A stretch of DNA of 9,049 nucleotides from UBA6182 sp964479585 (GTDB lineage Bacteria > Bacillota_I > Bacilli_A > Erysipelotrichales > Erysipelotrichaceae). Below, one piece after another: positions 1 to 6,745 of the stretch. Under the pieces are notes generated by a model that saw only the letters and a list, made by a program, of their open reading frames with translations, had not been told where the DNA came from and did no database searches. The position numbers were made by a program, and so were the translations under genes. Within the stretch, counting starts at the first letter, position 1. Each line of letters opens with the position of its first letter. The stretch lies in contig CAYZMP010000057.1 of assembly GCA_964479585.1 (NCBI GenBank), forward strand, positions 1 through 9,049. Reading direction: 5' to 3'.

Positions 1-24
1 AAAAAACATAAAAGGGAGAAAACA

Positions 25-390
25 ATGACTATTTCAGTGTATGGTGTTGTGTTGGATAGTAAAAATGCTAAAGCATTAGCAGAGTTTTATGCGAAACTTC
101 TTAATGAAGAACTAGTGGTAGCCAATGATGATTGGGCTGCAATAAAGACAAAAACAGGTTTATACATAGCGTTTCAAACAGTAGAGAATTATAAGCGACC
201 AGTCTGGCCTTGGAAGGATAATGCCCAACATCCGATGGCTCATTTGGATTTACAAGTTGATGATCTACCTAAAGCAGTCGATCATGCACTTAGTTGCGGA
301 GCAACTAAAGGTAGTGAACAGTTTAGTGATGAATATATAGTTATGCTAGATTTGGATGGACATCCATTTTGCTTAGTGATGAGTGAATAA
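25..390 (+). CDS. VOC superfamily (glyoxalase/bleomycin-resistance fold) small protein
   Basis: A 121-residue soluble protein with the look of a vicinal-oxygen-chelate domain: an opening beta strand (YGVVLDS, 6-12), a helix with the typical xxAxFYxxLL pattern (17-26), and a second beta-alpha module starting at MAHLDLQVDDL (71-81). It ends in a DLDGHPFCL strand (109-117), which is the usual C-terminal signature. Most relatives are uncharacterised members annotated as glyoxalase-like. His73 sits where VOC enzymes often place a metal ligand, but I cannot identify a full metal-binding set, so enzymatic activity is not claimed. The ATG is supported by an AAAGGGAG ribosome binding site at 11-18 with a 6-base spacer. 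Its promoter lies outside the window. It converges on the amino acid permease and shares a terminator with it, so the two are not co-transcribed. Substrate unknown. Confidence 0.85.
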   Translation: MTISVYGVVLDSKNAKALAEFYAKLLNEELVVANDDWAAIKTKTGLYIAFQTVENYKRPVWPWKDNAQHPMAHLDLQVDDLPKAVDHALSCGATKGSEQFSDEYIVMLDLDGHPFCLVMSE

Positions 391-392
391 TA

Positions 393-427
393 AAAACACC
401 ATTTCCGATTTCAAGAAATGGTGTTTT
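393..427. terminator. Bidirectional intrinsic terminator between convergent genes
   Basis: A perfect 13-bp inverted repeat, AAAACACCATTTC (393-405) and GAAATGGTGTTTT (415-427), around a 9-base loop. The A run on the left arm and the T run on the right arm let the hairpin work in both directions. It starts 2 bases after the VOC stop codon and lies 20 bases beyond the permease stop codon, so it can serve both genes. Confidence 0.88.
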
Positions 428-447
428 ACATTGAATTTTAATAAATG

Positions 448-1812
448 TTACGTCATTTCTTTATGTTTTGGTCGAATAATTAGTCCAGCTAATATACCAA
501 GTAGTGACACTAAAATATACACATTAAACTTTGGTGCACTAACTCCACCATATAACACAAGTGAAGCACCAACTATGGCAAACAGTGGAAAAATGTAACC
601 ATTAATTAAACCAAGTTTTTCTTGTTTAGCTTTTTTAATGACACCAGTATACAGTAAAATATAAAACACATACGTTAATACAATCGGTAAATTATCGATT
701 GCTAATCCATCAAACCACATAAGGTTATACTCCATAACACCAGTAGTGGATAAAAAGTGAAACACTAACCAGACTAAACTAATGAGAAAGGTTAGTTTAG
801 CGCTTGCTAAAGGAATATCGTATTTTGGGTGAATCTTTGATAGTGCTTCACTATTAAAGGTTTCATTACGTAAAGCTAAAGCATAGGGTAAACGTATATA
901 TCCTAAAATAAGTCCATTAAGTGTACCTAATATGGATATAACAACACCAACATACACAAGTTTTGGTCCAATACTACCAAAGATTTCTGTCGCAAAAGCA
1001 CCAACGGCATTGTTTCCTAAAGCTATAACTTGATCAACCCCTAAATAAGAAACTAACCCTAAGGTATAAGCCATGTAAATAAGCATGATTAAAACAGGCG
1101 CAAAAGTTAATGCTAATGGTAAGTTGCGTTTAGGGTTTTTAATTTCATGCGCAACTGAAGGGGCAACTAACCAACCATCATAAGCAAAGGCTATCGAAAT
1201 TAAAGCAAGAAACAATCCACCTCCACTACCACCGGTTGCGACAGTGATTGTCTCAGAAGGATTTCCAAAAGCCAACCCAATAAAGGCTAGTATAAGTAAA
1301 ACACTTACTTTCGTAATTAAGCTAAATGATTGAAATTTACCCGCTGTTTTGGTTGCGAGTGAGTTTAATGTAAAAAAGACGAGCATTAAGATAACCGTAA
1401 ATACCCAAGAAAAGGTGGTGAATTCTCCGGTTGAAAAGGGTCCTGGTAAATCAAAAAGTACAAAGATATACGCCATCGCTACCCAAGAAATAATTGCGGT
1501 AAGTGCAGGGTAGTAAAACACTACTTGAAACCAACCCGCCAAATAACCTAGTGTTTTTCCCCATGCCATTTCACTGTAGGTAATAATACCGCCAACCATG
1601 TCTTCACGTTTTGCATATGTTGCAATAGTAAGTCCACCAAAGATAATACCAATAGCTCCAAGTCCCCAGCCTACTAAACTAAGCACAACATTTCCTTCCA
1701 CTGCTTCTAGAATTTCTGCGGTTTTAAAGAAAATGCCTGATCCAATAACGATTCCTGCAATCATCGCTACGGTAGTAAGTAAATTAAACTTCCGTGTTAC
1801 TTCTTCTCTCAT
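448..1812 (-). CDS. APC-family amino acid permease, SteT/LAT-like
   Basis: A 454-residue integral membrane protein with about 12 hydrophobic segments, the usual size for amino acid-polyamine-organocation transporters. TM1 carries the unwound substrate-binding signature IGSGIF (23-28). TM6 carries AFAYDGW (208-214), followed by the cytoplasmic HEIKNPKRNLP loop (222-232). GNNAV (266-270) and SILGTLNG (293-300) are further matches I recall from Bacillus SteT, the serine/threonine exchanger, so a LAT-like neutral amino acid exchanger or importer is the best guess; the actual substrate is not readable. I place the start at ATG 1812, not at the in-frame ATG 36 bases upstream, because AAGGGAG (1822-1828, minus strand) precedes it at a good distance and the upstream ATG would overlap the predicted -10 element. 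It is transcribed alone, from its own promoter, after the tmcAL terminator. Confidence 0.9.
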   Translation of the reverse strand: MREEVTRKFNLLTTVAMIAGIVIGSGIFFKTAEILEAVEGNVVLSLVGWGLGAIGIIFGGLTIATYAKREDMVGGIITYSEMAWGKTLGYLAGWFQVVFYYPALTAIISWVAMAYIFVLFDLPGPFSTGEFTTFSWVFTVILMLVFFTLNSLATKTAGKFQSFSLITKVSVLLILAFIGLAFGNPSETITVATGGSGGGLFLALISIAFAYDGWLVAPSVAHEIKNPKRNLPLALTFAPVLIMLIYMAYTLGLVSYLGVDQVIALGNNAVGAFATEIFGSIGPKLVYVGVVISILGTLNGLILGYIRLPYALALRNETFNSEALSKIHPKYDIPLASAKLTFLISLVWLVFHFLSTTGVMEYNLMWFDGLAIDNLPIVLTYVFYILLYTGVIKKAKQEKLGLINGYIFPLFAIVGASLVLYGGVSAPKFNVYILVSLLGILAGLIIRPKHKEMT

Positions 1813-1821
1813 ATTCAGTTT

Positions 1822-1828
1822 CTCCCTT
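1822..1828 (-). promoter_or_regulatory. Ribosome binding site deciding the permease start
   Basis: On the minus strand this reads AAGGGAG, followed by a 9-base spacer and ATG at 1812. The in-frame ATG at 1848 has no comparable purine run upstream, so the shorter protein is preferred. Confidence 0.75.
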
Positions 1829-1844
1829 ATAAAAACATACGCTA

Positions 1845-1874
1845 ACAATACTTTAGTGTGCTACAGTATGTCAA
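1845..1874 (-). promoter_or_regulatory. Sigma-70/SigA-type promoter of the amino acid permease
   Basis: On the minus strand a perfect TTGACA -35 box (1874-1869) is followed by an 18-base spacer and TATTGT (1850-1845), a 4-of-6 match to the -10 consensus. Transcription would start near 1838, giving a leader of about 26 nt that contains the AAGGGAG site. The promoter lies downstream of the tmcAL terminator, which supports independent transcription of the permease. Confidence 0.65.
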
Positions 1875-1877
1875 GAT

Positions 1878-1911
1878 AAAAAAACACACTTCTTTTAGAT
1901 AAGTGTGTTTT
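1878..1911 (-). terminator. Intrinsic terminator of tmcAL
   Basis: Perfect 11-bp inverted repeat, AAAACACACTT (1881-1891) and AAGTGTGTTTT (1901-1911), with a 9-base loop. Read on the minus strand, the hairpin is followed by a run of seven T (1884-1878). It begins 16 bases past the tmcAL stop codon, separating tmcAL from the permease. The plus-strand side has only four T, so it is mainly a minus-strand terminator. Confidence 0.85.
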
Positions 1912-1927
1912 AGTCGGTTGCATTAAC

Positions 1928-3043
1928 TTATTTTACAATAATTGGACTACCAACTTCTCGTTCTATTAGTGCTTGTTGGGTTTCTTTATTAAAGCCTAAA
2001 GCATAAATGGTGGTAGCATGAAGTTCATAGTTACGTGTTATCTTGGGTAACTGATTAAAGCGAGTGGCAATAGGGATTTTTTGTTCTTTGTACATTTGTA
2101 GTGCAGTTAGACCTTTATCATTAAACCCTAACACTCGTATTGGTAAGTCTTTTGGATACTTTTTTGCAAACTCTTTGGTTGTGTTAAGAAGGATATGAGA
2201 ACATACTCGTTGAATGCGTGCTGTCGAGTAGCGCTTGCTTGTGCTTGCATTCATAAAGCTGTCAAATTCAGCGTGTTGAGTCGCCATATTGATTAGATGG
2301 TTCTCTATACCTTCGCTAACTAGAAAAAGCTCCTGTAAGTGCTTCTTTGGGGTTGAGAGAAGCTTATATCGCAACAATGGATAATAACTTTGCCAACTTG
2401 GCATAAACATCACTTTATTTAAGTGACTCATTGGTGTGTACTTGCTTACATCTTGTTTTAAAAGCAAGGCTTTACGAATAGCTGTCGCACTTGCATATTC
2501 ACCTTGTAAGTCTTTGTCATGGTATTGGTTGGTTCGTAAAATACTATGTAATGTTATGTTGGTGCTTTTAGCAGCTTTTGCATATGCAATTGCTAAAATA
2601 TCATTAGGGTCATATTCTCCAGCATACAGTGATAAAGCTTTTGCATAAGAATGACCTTCTTTCATTGACTCTTTTAAATGATTAGGATCAATGGGTAAAT
2701 CCGCAATTTCTAAAATGGTGTCTAAGTCATTGGACTCCGAACCAAAGACAACATCACTTACACATGCACGATGTAAAATACTTATAGCACCATTGGCAAA
2801 TTCTTGAGCACTTTGTAGTGCATACAACGTTGGTAGTTCCAATACTAAATCAACACCATGATCAAGTGCCGTTTGTGTGCGTTGCCATTTATCAACGATT
2901 GCCATTTCTCCACGTTGCACAAAATGGGGTGACATGACCCCAATTAAGATATCTGGATTTGTTTTTGCTTTCGCTTGTTTGATATGATAGGCATGTCCAT
3001 AATGAAATGGATTATATTCAATCACTATTCCTGTAAGTTTCAT
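1928..3043 (-). CDS. tmcAL: tRNA(Met) cytidine acetate ligase (TmcAL)
   Basis: A 371-residue cytoplasmic enzyme that, in this family, activates acetate with ATP to acetyl-AMP and transfers the acetyl group to the wobble cytidine (C34) of elongator tRNA-Met, making ac4C and preventing misreading of AUA. The nucleotidyltransferase-type N-terminus is clear: GIVIEYNPFHYGH (5-17) holds the HxGH ATP-binding motif (14-17). It is followed by FVQRGEMAIVDKW (41-53), LPTLYALQSAQEFA (70-83), FGSE (100-103), the ASATAIR segment (184-190) and SKRYSTARIQR (269-279). As I recall, typical Bacillus homologues run near 400-415 residues, so this one is slightly short, mainly in the C-terminal half. The family N-terminus fixes the start at ATG 3043; an in-frame ATG at 3106 would add 21 hydrophobic residues and overlap the divergent gene. 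No Shine-Dalgarno sequence precedes 3043, and the predicted promoter implies a leaderless transcript. Confidence 0.93.
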   Translation of the reverse strand: MKLTGIVIEYNPFHYGHAYHIKQAKAKTNPDILIGVMSPHFVQRGEMAIVDKWQRTQTALDHGVDLVLELPTLYALQSAQEFANGAISILHRACVSDVVFGSESNDLDTILEIADLPIDPNHLKESMKEGHSYAKALSLYAGEYDPNDILAIAYAKAAKSTNITLHSILRTNQYHDKDLQGEYASATAIRKALLLKQDVSKYTPMSHLNKVMFMPSWQSYYPLLRYKLLSTPKKHLQELFLVSEGIENHLINMATQHAEFDSFMNASTSKRYSTARIQRVCSHILLNTTKEFAKKYPKDLPIRVLGFNDKGLTALQMYKEQKIPIATRFNQLPKITRNYELHATTIYALGFNKETQQALIEREVGSPIIVK

Positions 3044-3059
3044 GCTATTATTGTAGCAT
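3042..3059. promoter_or_regulatory. Symmetric divergent promoter / inverted repeat between tmcAL and the hydrolase
   Basis: A perfect 6-bp inverted repeat, ATGCTA (3042-3047) and TAGCAT (3054-3059), around TTATTG. It contains an extended -10 in each direction: TGCTATTAT on the plus strand (3043-3051) and TGCTACAAT on the minus strand (3058-3050). The two -10 hexamers overlap by 2 bp (3050-3051). Neither has a good TTGACA box, which extended -10 promoters can do without. Predicted starts are near 3058 for the plus strand and near 3043, the A of the tmcAL ATG, for the minus strand. The repeat could instead be an operator. Confidence 0.5.
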
Positions 3060-3080
3060 AGGAGAACACCATAACACACT

Positions 3081-4001
3081 ATGAAAGAAACACTAATTAC
3101 CAACAATCCACTTGATCATCAAAAAGTTTTTGCTAACTATTACCATCATGAGCAAGCACAAGGGTTAATTGTACTTTTCCATGGCATGGCAGAACACAAA
3201 GAACGCTATGAAAACTTTGCTTTGTTTTTACACAAACATCACTTTTCTGTCTTAGTTTGTGATCATCGAGGACATGGAGAAAGCTTAATTGACGGGAAAA
3301 TAAAGGGGCATTTTGGAAATCAAGATGGTTGGTTTTATAACCTTGAAGATTTGCATCAACTCACTAATCAAGCACTGAAGAAAAACAACATTAACCATCA
3401 TGTGTTAATTGCCCATAGTATGGGATCATTAGTTGCACAATCCTACTTTAAACGCTATGCCCACCATATTAGTCATTTAATATTAACAGGCATACCAGAA
3501 TCACCACCAATGCTTAGTGGATTATCACTGTTTGCAAAAGCATTAGCAAAACGATCTAAAACCAAGGAAAGTGATCTTTTGTATCAAAGTTCATTTTTGA
3601 AGTTTGATAAGAAAACCAAAAGCAAAGAACATTTATCTTGGTTAAGTCTTAACCAAGATAATGTAAAAGCGTATAAAAATGATCCTTTATGTGGCTTTAA
3701 GTTTACCAATCAAGGATTAGTCGATTTACTTGAAGGATTTAAAGACATTAAATCATTTAACTTATCCAGTGAAATAAACCCTAAAACATCTATTTGGTTT
3801 ATCATTGGTGAGGAAGATGTCACAGTAAACATGAATCAAGTACAAAAAAGAATGCAATTTTATCAAGAGCTAGGTTATGAGCATGTAGCGACAACGCTTA
3901 TTGCTCATGCAGCTCATGAAGTGCTCTTTGAAAAAAACATGGAGTATTTATACAAACAGATTGTAGATCACATTAGTAAAAAGGAGGAAAAGAGTGAGTA
4001 A
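3081..4001 (+). CDS. Alpha/beta hydrolase, lysophospholipase / monoacylglycerol lipase type
   Basis: A 306-residue serine hydrolase of the Hydrolase_4 (serine aminopeptidase S33-like) group, commonly annotated as lysophospholipase. The oxyanion-hole HG is in LIVLFHGMAEHKERY (about 30-44), and DHRGHGES (about 61-68) is the typical next strand-turn. The nucleophile elbow is AHSMGS with Ser113. The acid is most likely Asp246 in IGEEDVTVN, and the base His279 in AHEVLFE. There is no signal peptide or membrane segment, so the protein is probably cytoplasmic, acting on lipid esters or lysophospholipids; the substrate is inferred from family only. ATG 3081 is the first possible start, since an in-frame stop lies at 3072-3074. 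An AGGAG lies at 3060-3064, but its 16-base spacing to the ATG is unusually long. The 3' end overlaps the SIS gene by 8 bp, so the two are co-transcribed and probably translationally coupled. Confidence 0.88.
   Translation: MKETLITNNPLDHQKVFANYYHHEQAQGLIVLFHGMAEHKERYENFALFLHKHHFSVLVCDHRGHGESLIDGKIKGHFGNQDGWFYNLEDLHQLTNQALKKNNINHHVLIAHSMGSLVAQSYFKRYAHHISHLILTGIPESPPMLSGLSLFAKALAKRSKTKESDLLYQSSFLKFDKKTKSKEHLSWLSLNQDNVKAYKNDPLCGFKFTNQGLVDLLEGFKDIKSFNLSSEINPKTSIWFIIGEEDVTVNMNQVQKRMQFYQELGYEHVATTLIAHAAHEVLFEKNMEYLYKQIVDHISKKEEKSE
3981..3987 (+). promoter_or_regulatory. Ribosome binding site of the SIS gene inside the hydrolase gene
   Basis: A consensus AAGGAGG within the last codons of the hydrolase, 6 bases before the GTG at 3994. 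It fixes the non-ATG start of the SIS gene and the 8-bp gene overlap. Confidence 0.85.
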
Positions 4002-4743
4002 CACAAATTTTGAGTACACAAAGATAGTAATTGAACTACTACAAAAACTCGATGAGTTTGAAAAAGACAACATTGAAAAAACAGTTGCATTAATGGTAGA
4101 GGCTATAGAAAATAAACATTCCTTGTTTATCTTTGGGGCAGCCCATGCGGGTATGCTAAGTGAAGAAGCATTTTATCGAGCAGGAGGATTGGTAGTCTTT
4201 AATCCGATCTTTGCACGAAATTTAATGACAGACACTTCGCCAATATCGATGACAAGTGCCATGGAACGCTTGGATGGGTATGGTAAGGTCATTGTAGAAA
4301 AATCTCCTATTTCCAAAGGTGATGTGGTGTTTGTTCATTCAGTATCTGGACGTAACCCTGTGGGTATTGAAGTCGCAATTGAAGCACAAAAGCGTGGTGC
4401 GAAGGTTGTGGCGATAACAAGTGTAGCTTATTCTAGCTCCGTAACATCACGTTCTAAGACAAACAAACGACTCTTTGAAGTAGCGGATGTTGTTATTGAT
4501 AATCATGGTGTTGTTGGTGATGCGGCAGTAAACATTGAAAACTCAGATATTTCTAGTGGTTCAACGTCAACTGTTGTAGGGGCAACGATCATAAATATCC
4601 TAACAACCGAAGTTATTAAACGCTTGGTTGAAAAAGGAGTAGAGTATCCACCGGTGTTTGTTAGTGCTAATATTGATGGTAATGATGAGAAAAACAAAAA
4701 AATAAAAGAAATCTACAGTGATCAAATCCATTATGAGTTTTAA
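3994..4743 (+). CDS. SIS-domain sugar-phosphate-binding protein, UPF0309 type
   Basis: A 249-residue cytoplasmic protein with a single SIS (sugar isomerase) fold. Visible family landmarks are FGAAHAGMLSEEAFYRAGGL (47-66), the phosphate-loop region FVHSVSGRNPVGIEVA (113-128), KRGAKVVAITS (133-143), VIDNHGVVGDAA (167-178), GSTSTVVGA (189-197) and FVSANIDGND near the C-terminus. This order and length match the UPF0309 group, related to phosphoheptose isomerases and N-acetylmuramate-6-phosphate etherases, but no reaction is established for it as far as I know. The first loop reads GAAHAG where I recall GTGHSH in most relatives, so ligand contacts may differ. It starts at GTG with a consensus ribosome binding site and overlaps the hydrolase. 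It lies 135 bases upstream of a PTS regulator, so a role with an imported sugar phosphate is possible, but a terminator separates them. Confidence 0.85.
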   Translation: MSNTNFEYTKIVIELLQKLDEFEKDNIEKTVALMVEAIENKHSLFIFGAAHAGMLSEEAFYRAGGLVVFNPIFARNLMTDTSPISMTSAMERLDGYGKVIVEKSPISKGDVVFVHSVSGRNPVGIEVAIEAQKRGAKVVAITSVAYSSSVTSRSKTNKRLFEVADVVIDNHGVVGDAAVNIENSDISSGSTSTVVGATIINILTTEVIKRLVEKGVEYPPVFVSANIDGNDEKNKKIKEIYSDQIHYEF

Positions 4744-4745
4744 AT

Positions 4746-4780
4746 AAAGTGAGCACCACGATTAAAGTGCTCACTTTTTT
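4746..4780 (+). terminator. Intrinsic terminator after the hydrolase-SIS unit
   Basis: Perfect 11-bp stem AAAGTGAGCAC (4746-4756) and GTGCTCACTTT (4767-4777) with a 10-base loop, followed by T to 4780. It sits 2 bases after the SIS stop codon and isolates that unit from the PTS cassette downstream. Confidence 0.9.
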
Positions 4781-4853
4781 CTTGGTTTTCTTTGACTCAT
4801 TAATTGCCATAATGCTGTATTGAAGTTAGTCAACCATGAGTAGTTAAAATAAG

Positions 4854-4859
4854 TATAAT
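4854..4859 (+). promoter_or_regulatory. Consensus -10 element of the PTS operon
   Basis: A perfect TATAAT that would start transcription near 4866 and leave a 13-nt leader containing AGAGGA before the ATG at 4879. No TTGACA-like -35 lies 16-19 bases upstream, which would fit an activator-dependent promoter such as one driven by the PRD regulator itself (inference). A second candidate -35, TTGACT (4792-4797), pairs only with a weak TGTATT (4816-4821). Confidence 0.5.
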
Positions 4860-4869
4860 AAAATTGAAA

Positions 4870-4875
4870 AGAGGA
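4870..4875 (+). promoter_or_regulatory. Ribosome binding site deciding the regulator start
   Basis: AGAGGA lies 3 bases before ATG 4879. The in-frame TTG at 4864 has no purine-rich site upstream and would lie ahead of the predicted transcription start, so ATG 4879 is preferred. Confidence 0.65.
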
Positions 4876-4878
4876 ATT

Positions 4879-6744
4879 ATGTTAAGTAAACGCCAACAAC
4901 AAATTGTTACCTACTTAATGCAACAACATAGCCCAATTACCATTGAGCATTTATCGCGTGTGTGTGGTTGCAGTTACAAGACAATGTTTTTGGAGTTACA
5001 AAAAATACAATCACTTGCCAATACATACGATTGTTACTTACATAAAAAACCATCGGTAGGTGTGTTTATTAAGGATAAAGATAACCCATTTTGGCAAAAG
5101 ATGATAGAACATGTGCATTATTATGATCCAATGTATCGTCAACGGTTTATTTTGCTTTCGCTACTTATACATAAAACAACTCAACCTAAAGATGTGGCCC
5201 AAGCTCTCCAAGTGTCTCGTCAAACAATTACAAGAGACTTACAAGTTATTAAGCAATCACTACTCAATGGAAAACTACATCAATCAACAAGTGGTTGTCA
5301 CTTAATGATGGATGAGTGTGAGTTACGAAGAACACTTAAAAACAATTGGATGACTCACTCTTTTATTGATGTCGTGTTTCAAAGTGATGATAAGCGACTT
5401 ACTCAAGCACTAAAACAAGCCACAAAAGAGTTTAATGATTATCAAACGCATTTAAATGTTGAGTTTGAAGATAGTTCACATAAACTACTTGTTGTTTTAA
5501 GCGCACTTTTACTAATTCGTTCTCAGTTTGCACAAGCCAATGATTGTGATTTATCGTGGCATGAAAGACAGCTTATTGAGCCACTATCACTTGATTTGGA
5601 CATATGTGCCTTAAAACTCATGGCTCAAAGCATTGCAGGCACACGGTTGTATAAAGGCTCATTAATGTCCAATCGTCTTAATCAAGATTTAGCGTATGAG
5701 CTACTTGAATCATTGTGTCATATCTTACAAGTTTCCATTGATTTATCGGAACCAACCATCAATGGACTATTGCTTCATTTACAAGCAACCATTAGTCGTG
5801 CAAAAAACCAACAGATTATTGAAAACCCACTACTTGAAGATGTTCGCGTGACCTCTGGATTATTGTATGAGCTTGTTTCTCAGGAAATAAAAAAGTTTTC
5901 AATAAAGCATGATTTAGAGTTTTCTGAACATGAGATTGCGTATGTTGTGATGCATGTTTCCTTACTATTGCAATCTCAACATCAGCTACAAACACCGATT
6001 AAAATTGCCATCGTTTGTCAGTTTGGCGTTGCGACATCGAAACTGTTGTTAGCAAAAATTCATGCACTACTACCAAATCACAACTTATCCGGACCATTTT
6101 CCATTAGTGAATTTCAAGCACTCAAAAACAATGAACTGTTTGATTATGTTATTACAACTTCACCGTTGTCAGTAGCTAATGAGCTAGTTGTGTCGCCTAT
6201 ATTAACAAGTCAAGATGTAGCTTTAATTGAAACAACCATTTGGAATACGACTTATTGGAAACAATGTGATAGCCTAATCAATACGTATCGTCTTCATCAA
6301 CAACAACAGCTATCACTTAGCTCACTAGTAAAAAAACGCCACATAACATACACAAACAACGATTTAACATATAAAGAGGCAATTGCCTATGCTGCTAAGG
6401 GATTATTAAAGGATAACATTATTGAACAAAGTTACATAGATAAAATGATTTGGGCAGTAGAAACATTAGGTCCATACATGGTTATTTTGCCACAAGTTGC
6501 CTTTGTGCATGCAGCATACGATGATGGGGTGAACAAAAATGGGATAAGTCTATTGCGACTTTCTCAAGCTATAGATTTTGGCGAAAGAAACGCAGTACAA
6601 GTAAAAGCAATCTTTGTCATTGCTTCTAAAGTAAAAGAAGATATGGGACTACTTAAGCTAGTTAAGATATTAGAAGCAAACAATAATTTGCAAACACTAC
6701 TAAATAGTGAAGATAGTCATGAAATAGTGGAAATGAGGGGATAA
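4879..6744 (+). CDS. PRD-containing transcriptional regulator with EIIB-like and EIIA domains (BglG/MtlR/LicR class)
   Basis: A 621-residue DNA-binding regulator controlled by PTS phosphorylation. Domains in order: N-terminal HTH of the HTH_11/Mga type (about 4-60), second HTH (about 86-130, with the recognition-helix segment VSRQTITRDL), a PRD-like region (about 165-275), and PRD2 (about 280-370) with both typical histidines, His300 in LLLHL and His359 in VVMHVS. Then follow an EIIB-like domain (about 373-460) with Cys380 in IVCQFGVATSKLL, and a C-terminal EIIA-2 domain (about 480-621) with its phosphorylatable His544 in PQVAFVHAAYDDG. PRD1 looks degenerate, without clear paired histidines. 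In the family, phosphorylation of PRD, EIIB and EIIA residues tells the protein whether sugar is being imported and toggles activation of the adjacent PTS operon. It is the first gene of the operon and ends 1 base before the EIIA gene, so it is probably autoregulatory. Confidence 0.92.
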   Translation: MLSKRQQQIVTYLMQQHSPITIEHLSRVCGCSYKTMFLELQKIQSLANTYDCYLHKKPSVGVFIKDKDNPFWQKMIEHVHYYDPMYRQRFILLSLLIHKTTQPKDVAQALQVSRQTITRDLQVIKQSLLNGKLHQSTSGCHLMMDECELRRTLKNNWMTHSFIDVVFQSDDKRLTQALKQATKEFNDYQTHLNVEFEDSSHKLLVVLSALLLIRSQFAQANDCDLSWHERQLIEPLSLDLDICALKLMAQSIAGTRLYKGSLMSNRLNQDLAYELLESLCHILQVSIDLSEPTINGLLLHLQATISRAKNQQIIENPLLEDVRVTSGLLYELVSQEIKKFSIKHDLEFSEHEIAYVVMHVSLLLQSQHQLQTPIKIAIVCQFGVATSKLLLAKIHALLPNHNLSGPFSISEFQALKNNELFDYVITTSPLSVANELVVSPILTSQDVALIETTIWNTTYWKQCDSLINTYRLHQQQQLSLSSLVKKRHITYTNNDLTYKEAIAYAAKGLLKDNIIEQSYIDKMIWAVETLGPYMVILPQVAFVHAAYDDGVNKNGISLLRLSQAIDFGERNAVQVKAIFVIASKVKEDMGLLKLVKILEANNNLQTLLNSEDSHEIVEMRG

Positions 6745-6745
6745 G

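Noticed and set aside
1813..1848. A longer permease reading from the in-frame ATG at 1848
   Set aside because: It adds 12 residues, lacks a ribosome binding site and would overlap the predicted -10 element; ATG 1812 has AAGGGAG at a proper distance.
1598..1879. Plus-strand open frame opposite the start of the permease
   Set aside because: It is the complement of strongly conserved transporter TM segments and covers the permease promoter; no start signals or recognisable domain.
3044..3106. N-terminal hydrophobic extension of TmcAL that could be read as a signal peptide
   Set aside because: TmcAL is a cytoplasmic tRNA enzyme whose family N-terminus begins at the MKLTGIVIEYNPFH segment; the extension would overlap the divergent hydrolase gene and has no supporting start signals.
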